Shown: in pieces, positions 60,329 to 64,000 of the stretch
How positions within the stretch are numbered: the stretch's first letter is position 1
How the letters are laid out: each line of letters opens with the position of its first letter
Assembly (NCBI RefSeq): GCF_009380215.1
Contig: NZ_WHUG01000007.1
Span: 248,001 to 312,000, forward strand
Source: Rugamonas aquatica
GTDB lineage: Bacteria; Pseudomonadota; Gammaproteobacteria; Burkholderiales; Burkholderiaceae_D
Reading direction: 5' to 3'
DNA: 64,000 nt
Made by a program: the position numbers and the translations under genes
Notes under the pieces: generated by a model
What the model saw: only the letters and a program-made list of their open reading frames with translations
Database searches by the model: none
Told to the model about the DNA's origin: nothing

Positions 60329-60787
60329 ATGGAATATGAAGTCAAGGAATTGCCCGCAGTACGCGTAGCCTACCTGCGCTACAAGGGTCCGTTCGGTGCG
60401 CCGATCGGCGAGTTCTGGAAGGAAGTGTTCACGCCGTGGCAGAAAGCCTTCGGCCTGGTGAACAAAGTCACCTACGGCGTGGCGCAGGACGACCCAAGCA
60501 CCACGCCGCCGGAGCAGTGCCGTTACGATGCGTGCGTCGAAGTCTCGGCCGAGTATCCGATCCAGGAACCGGCGAAGGAAGCGACGATACCGGCCGGCCG
60601 CTACGCGGTGGCCAGGTTCAAGGGCACCGGCGACCAGGTGCCGCAAGCCTGGGGCGAGTTCTTCGGTCAGTTGCACGCCGAAGGCAAGGCCGACGCGGGC
60701 GCCTGCTTCGAACGCTATCCGGCCGACTACGCGATGGACCCGGCCACCGGCGTGTTCGAATCGGAGCTGTGCATCCCGGTAAAATAA
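60329..60787 (+). CDS. GyrI-like small-molecule-binding protein
   Basis: 152 residues. MEYEVKELPAVRVAYLRYKG and the closing pattern MDPATGVFESELCIPVK are those of stand-alone GyrI-like/AraC-effector-binding domains, which bind hydrophobic or cationic drugs. AAGGAGATCGAT precedes the start. Being last in an RND operon suggests drug buffering, sensing or hydrolysis. No DNA-binding domain. Confidence 0.88.
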   Translation: MEYEVKELPAVRVAYLRYKGPFGAPIGEFWKEVFTPWQKAFGLVNKVTYGVAQDDPSTTPPEQCRYDACVEVSAEYPIQEPAKEATIPAGRYAVARFKGTGDQVPQAWGEFFGQLHAEGKADAGACFERYPADYAMDPATGVFESELCIPVK

Positions 60788-60788
60788 C

Positions 60789-60872
60789 CGTCATTCCCGC
60801 GTAGGCGGGAATCCATGCTGCGGCGATGAGCACGCGGCCTATGGATTCCCGCCTTCGCGGGAACGACGAGGG
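60789..60872. repeat. REP-like inverted repeat between converging efflux operons
   Basis: ATTCCCGCGTAGGCGGGAAT (60793-60812) and ATTCCCGCCTTCGCGGGAAC (60845-60864) are each self-complementary, and are inverted copies of one unit with matching flanks (CGTC...ATCCAT / ATGGAT...GACG). The element can serve as a bidirectional terminator. Its right half lies in the last codons of the NodT gene. The core resembles the ATTCCC-N8-GGGAAT repeats of other betaproteobacteria. Confidence 0.8.
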
Positions 60873-62287
60873 TCCGGCGACGCGGTCCAGCCGCCGCCCA
60901 TCGCGCGGTACAAGTCCACCGATGCCACCAGCGTACGCGTCTTCAGTTGCAAACGTCCCACGTCGGCGTTGTACAGCGTGCGCTGGGCATCCAGCTCCTC
61001 CAGATACGAAGCGTAGCCATTGCGATAGCGGTTGTGCGCGATGCGCAGCGTTTCGGCCGCCGTGGCGCGGCGCGCGTCGTTCTGCACCGCCTGTTCCTTC
61101 AGGCGCGCCAGCGCCCCCAGGCTGTTGTCGGTTTCCGCGAACGCCGTACGCACCGCATTCTCATACGCATAAACGGTTTGATCGCGCTGCGCGGCGACGG
61201 CGTCGGTCTGCTGCTGCACGCGGTCGCCCTCGAACACCGGCGCGACGACAGCGCCGGTCAGCCGCCACAACGCAGTCGGCGCGTTGACGAAATCGTGCCA
61301 CTTCAGGTTCTGCACACCGCCCACCATCGTCAGTTTGAACGATGGCAGCAACTGGTCGCGCGTGGCGGCCAGGTTGGCGTTGACGGCGATCAGGTTGAAT
61401 TCGGCGCGGGCGATGTCGGGACGGCGACGCAGCAATTCCGACGGCAGGCCCGCAGGTACGGGCGGCGCTTGCAGCTGCACCAGTTCCAGGCCGCGTGCGA
61501 CCGGACCGGGATTGCCGCCGGTGAGGATGGACAGCGCATTCTCCTGCTCGAAGATGGAGCGCTTCAGCTGCGGCACCTGCTCCGCCGTGGTTTGATATTC
61601 AGCCTGCGCCTGCAGCCACTCCAGCCGCGAGCTGTAGCCGACATCGAACTGGCGCTTGGCCAGGTCACGCGATTCCTCGCGCAGCTTCAGCGTCGCTTCG
61701 GTCAACGCCAGCTGGGCGTCCAGACCGCGCAAGTTCAAATAGCCCGAAGCCACGGTGGCGGCGATCGACAGCGCGGCCGCGTCGGCGTTGGCCTGCTCCG
61801 CCTGATAGGTGGCGGTGGCGGCATCGGTGAGCGCGGCCAGGCGGCCCCACACATCGACTTCATAACTGGCCTGGAACTCGGCCTGGTAGACGTTGGTCAC
61901 GTAAGGCACGCCGTTGTAGGCCAGCTGGCGCGTGCGGGTTGGCGCGGTGTCGACGAAGACGTTGGCCTTCTGCCCGGCGGCTGCCACGCCGACCAATGCG
62001 CGGTACTGCGCCACGCGGGCGCGGGCGATGCGCAGGTCGCCGTTGTGTTCCAGCGCGGCGGTCACCAGCGCGCTCAGCGCCGGGTCGCCAAAGGCTTGCC
62101 ACCATTGCGCCTGCACGACGGCGCCCTGCTCCGTTTCAGCGGCGGTGCGCCAGGCGGCGGGCGTCTGCAAGGACGATGCGGGCGCAGGCGGCGCCTTGGC
62201 CGCGCAGCCGGCCAGCGCCAGCACCAGCGCCGCAGCCGCCGGCGCCGCCATCGCCGCCACTCCCGCCGGTCTCACGCCCAGTTTCAT
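60839..62287 (-). CDS. Efflux outer-membrane lipoprotein, NodT family (second system)
   Basis: 482 residues, signal peptide with lipobox LAGC. OEP repeats are clear (DLRIARARVAQYRALVGVAA; LRIAHNRYRNGYASYLEELD). It should be the outer-membrane channel of the EmrAB-like pump. Its start overlaps the stop of the adaptor gene (ATGA). The last residues, RRSREGGNP, are read from the REP-like element, so the natural end was probably near GGGWTASPD. Distinct from the NodT protein at 54549. Confidence 0.93.
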   Translation of the reverse strand: MKLGVRPAGVAAMAAPAAAALVLALAGCAAKAPPAPASSLQTPAAWRTAAETEQGAVVQAQWWQAFGDPALSALVTAALEHNGDLRIARARVAQYRALVGVAAAGQKANVFVDTAPTRTRQLAYNGVPYVTNVYQAEFQASYEVDVWGRLAALTDAATATYQAEQANADAAALSIAATVASGYLNLRGLDAQLALTEATLKLREESRDLAKRQFDVGYSSRLEWLQAQAEYQTTAEQVPQLKRSIFEQENALSILTGGNPGPVARGLELVQLQAPPVPAGLPSELLRRRPDIARAEFNLIAVNANLAATRDQLLPSFKLTMVGGVQNLKWHDFVNAPTALWRLTGAVVAPVFEGDRVQQQTDAVAAQRDQTVYAYENAVRTAFAETDNSLGALARLKEQAVQNDARRATAAETLRIAHNRYRNGYASYLEELDAQRTLYNADVGRLQLKTRTLVASVDLYRAMGGGWTASPDPRRSREGGNP

Positions 62288-63483
62288 GGCTTGGCTCCGG
62301 CGGTCTTGGCCGGCGCGGCGCTCGAATCGTTCAGCACCGCCGACGTATCGATGCTGACCACCACCGACATCCCCGGCGCCAGGCGATGCGCCTTGGCCTG
62401 CCCCGCGTCGATGCGGATGCGCACCGGAATGCGCTGCGCGATCTTCACATAATTGCCGGTCGCGTTATCGGCCGGCAGCACGCTGAACTCCGAACCGGTG
62501 GCCGGCGAAATCCGCTCCACCTGGCCGGTCAGCTGCGCGCCATCCAGCGCATCGACCTTGAAGGTGGCGCTCTGCCCGACCTGCACGCCGTTCATCTGCG
62601 TCTCCTTCAGGTTGGCGATCACCCACAGCTGGCGCGGCACAAGCCCCATCAGCTGCGCGCCGGTGTTGACATACGCGCCCTTGCGCACCGTGACCTGGCC
62701 CAGCTGGCCGTCTTCCGGCGCGGTGATGCGCGTATTGTCGAGGTCCACCCTGGCCGCCTTCAGCGCCGCCGTCGCATTCGCCACGGCCGCCGCCAGCGAC
62801 AACTTGTTCACCACCACCGACTGCACCTGCTGGCGGGCGATCTCCAGGCTGGCGCGCGCCTGCGACACCGCCGCCGCCGTCTGCGCCTTGGCCGCCTTGG
62901 ACGAATCCTGCTCGCGCAGCGACAGCGAACCGTCGGCCGCCAGCGAATTCACGCGGCTCAAATCGGCCACCGACTTGGCGGCCTGCGCTTCCGCGTTGGC
63001 CAGCGTGGCCTGGTTCAGCGCCACGCCGGCTTCCGCCGTACGGTGCGCCTGCTCCCAGTTGGCCAGCGCCGCTTTTTGCGCGGCCAGCTGGGCCTCCGCC
63101 TGCTCGTAGCGCTGCTGGTAGATGCGGTCGTCGATCTGCACCAGCAAATCACCCTGCTTCACCTGCTGGAAGTCCTGCACCCGCACGTCGGTGACGTAGC
63201 CGGGCAACTGGGTGCCGATCAGCGTGACTTGGCCGCGCACCAGCGCATTCTCGGTGGAGACGATGGCGCTGCTGAACGGCGGCAGCCGCCACGCATACAG
63301 CACGATCAGCACGCCGACCAGGGCCACGAACGAAAACGCGATCGCCGAAATGATCTGCGCGCGCCGGTCGGGCGCGGGCGCGACCGGCGCGGCGGCTGCA
63401 ACGGCGGCCGCCGCGGCAGCAGCGGCCACCGCTGCGACACGGGTTTCGGAAGAGGAGGAATTGTCGGGAGTATTGTCAGCCAT
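62284..63483 (-). CDS. EmrA/HlyD-type membrane fusion protein
   Basis: 399 residues from MADNTPDNSSSSETRV. An Ala-run leads to a membrane helix (IISAIAFSFVALVGVLIVLYAW), then split lipoyl domain (SAIVSTENALVRGQVTLIG, GYVTDVRVQDFQQVKQGDLL), coiled coil and barrel (DNTRITAPEDGQLGQVTVRKG). It would link the EmrB-type MFS pump to the NodT channel. Five bases separate it from the upstream pump gene. An Ala-rich cytoplasmic tail (VAAVAAAAAAAAVAAAAP) is unusually long and may be prone to length change. Confidence 0.92.
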   Translation of the reverse strand: MADNTPDNSSSSETRVAAVAAAAAAAAVAAAAPVAPAPDRRAQIISAIAFSFVALVGVLIVLYAWRLPPFSSAIVSTENALVRGQVTLIGTQLPGYVTDVRVQDFQQVKQGDLLVQIDDRIYQQRYEQAEAQLAAQKAALANWEQAHRTAEAGVALNQATLANAEAQAAKSVADLSRVNSLAADGSLSLREQDSSKAAKAQTAAAVSQARASLEIARQQVQSVVVNKLSLAAAVANATAALKAARVDLDNTRITAPEDGQLGQVTVRKGAYVNTGAQLMGLVPRQLWVIANLKETQMNGVQVGQSATFKVDALDGAQLTGQVERISPATGSEFSVLPADNATGNYVKIAQRIPVRIRIDAGQAKAHRLAPGMSVVVSIDTSAVLNDSSAAPAKTAGAKP

Positions 63484-63488
63484 ATGCG

Positions 63489-64000
63489 TCAGCGCGATCC
63501 GGAATTGTTGAGAGAGACGTTGGCCATGCCGGTCTGCGCGTTGTGCGCAGGCTTGGCCTGGCAGACGACGCACACCGACCACAGATGGCGGCCCAGCAGC
63601 CAGGCCAGTGTCAGCAGCGCCACCAGGGTAATCATCAGGAAGACATCGTTGTAGGCGAGGATATTGGCCTCGCGCGTGGCGGCCGCGCCCAGCGCCGCCA
63701 CGCCGGTCGCGCTGCGGGCGGCGGGATCGGACAGCGCCGCGCCGACCGTGGCGCCGCCGCTCTGGATGCGCGCCGCCACCATCGGATCGAGCAAGGTCAG
63801 ATGCTCGACCAGTATGCTGGAGTGGAACTTCTCGCGCACCACCTGGAAGGTGCCGACCAGCGCGGAGCCCAGCAGGCTGCCCAGCGTCTGCGTGATGCTG
63901 AACATGACCGAGAAGCTGACCAGGTTATTCGGCGCCGCGATCACCGCGCCGAAGCCCGATACAAACGTCGGCCCGATAAAGAAGGCGCCGCCGAACGCCA
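63489..64000 (-). CDS. EmrB-like DHA2 MFS multidrug transporter, C-terminal part (cut by window edge)
   Basis: The frame is open from the window edge to the stop at 63489-63491; about 170 residues are visible. Helices FFIGPTFVSGFGAVIAAPNN, FSVMFSITQTLGSLLGSALV and AYNDVFLMITLVALLTLAWL plus the loop QVVREKFHSSILVEHLTL match the end of 14-helix DHA2 drug/proton antiporters. An apparent start at 63944 is internal. Operon order is EmrB, EmrA, NodT. Confidence 0.88.
   Translation of the reverse strand, partial: AFGGAFFIGPTFVSGFGAVIAAPNNLVSFSVMFSITQTLGSLLGSALVGTFQVVREKFHSSILVEHLTLLDPMVAARIQSGGATVGAALSDPAARSATGVAALGAAATREANILAYNDVFLMITLVALLTLAWLLGRHLWSVCVVCQAKPAHNAQTGMANVSLNNSGSR

Noticed and set aside
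63489..63944. EmrB-like gene as a complete 151-residue protein
   Set aside because: The frame stays open to the window edge and reads as transporter helices, so the apparent start is internal.
1..64000. CRISPR arrays, insertion sequences, prophage genes, tRNA or rRNA genes
   Set aside because: No regularly spaced repeats, transposase, phage structural genes or tRNA/rRNA-like sequences were seen when reading both strands.

Overview
The window looks like chromosomal DNA of a GC-rich betaproteobacterium, most likely family Oxalobacteraceae (Massilia/Duganella-like). The reasons are the strong G/C third-position bias, a phasin (polyhydroxyalkanoate granules), MalY-type sugar uptake through a TonB-dependent receptor, many c-di-GMP proteins, and leaders of the AAGGAGAC type. 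The lineage is inferred from gene content; no rRNA gene is present. I saw no tRNA, rRNA, CRISPR array, insertion sequence or prophage.

Layout. (1) 1-630: an XRE regulator (cut by the window edge) and a four-helix membrane protein, behind a promoter with two matching palindromes. (2) 756-5028: an exported GH92 alpha-mannosidase and a GAF/EAL c-di-GMP phosphodiesterase. (3) 4982-26033: an alpha-glucan (starch/maltodextrin) utilisation region. It holds a MalY-like MFS transporter, phosphoglucomutase and periplasmic GH13 amylase (minus strand); a GH31 alpha-glucosidase, M2 carboxypeptidase and flavin-dependent halogenase-like gene (plus); a TonB-dependent receptor plus a second halogenase-like gene (minus); and a GH13 amylase plus a glucoamylase-like/esterase fusion (plus). 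A repeated operator, TGTAGT-N3-ACTACA, sits on promoters of at least three of these units, so they probably form one LacI-type regulon; the regulator gene itself is not in the window. (4) 26017-33169: a GGDEF protein with a decayed EAL domain, a chemotaxis receptor, two acetyltransferases, a cytosine-deaminase-like amidohydrolase, DUF2164 and a phasin. (5) 33272-42226: MdlAB heterodimeric ABC exporter, a TPR-GGDEF cyclase, a lipoprotein built of 11-residue repeats, a cache-domain protein, an unknown protein, an M29-like protein and an orphan antitoxin-like XRE protein. (6) 42231-50914: LysR divergent from a PhyH oxygenase/TIM-barrel pair; a CHASE histidine kinase with a REC-HD-GYP protein; OhrR-like MarR with a 2-oxoglutarate oxygenase; a REC-histidine kinase; and a candidate small RNA with an anti-Shine-Dalgarno 5' end. 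(7) 50921-64000: a DUF1800/DUF1501 pair, then two efflux operons facing each other (TetR-NodT-MFP-RND-GyrI-like, and EmrB-EmrA-NodT), separated by a REP-like inverted repeat.

How it fits together. Maltodextrins would cross the outer membrane through the TonB receptor, be cut in the periplasm by two GH13 enzymes, GH31 and the glucoamylase-like fusion, and enter the cytoplasm through the MFS carrier, with Pgm linking glucose-1-P and glucose-6-P. The two halogenase-like flavoproteins, the peptidase and the esterase domain do not fit a plain starch pathway and are the most interesting part of the region.
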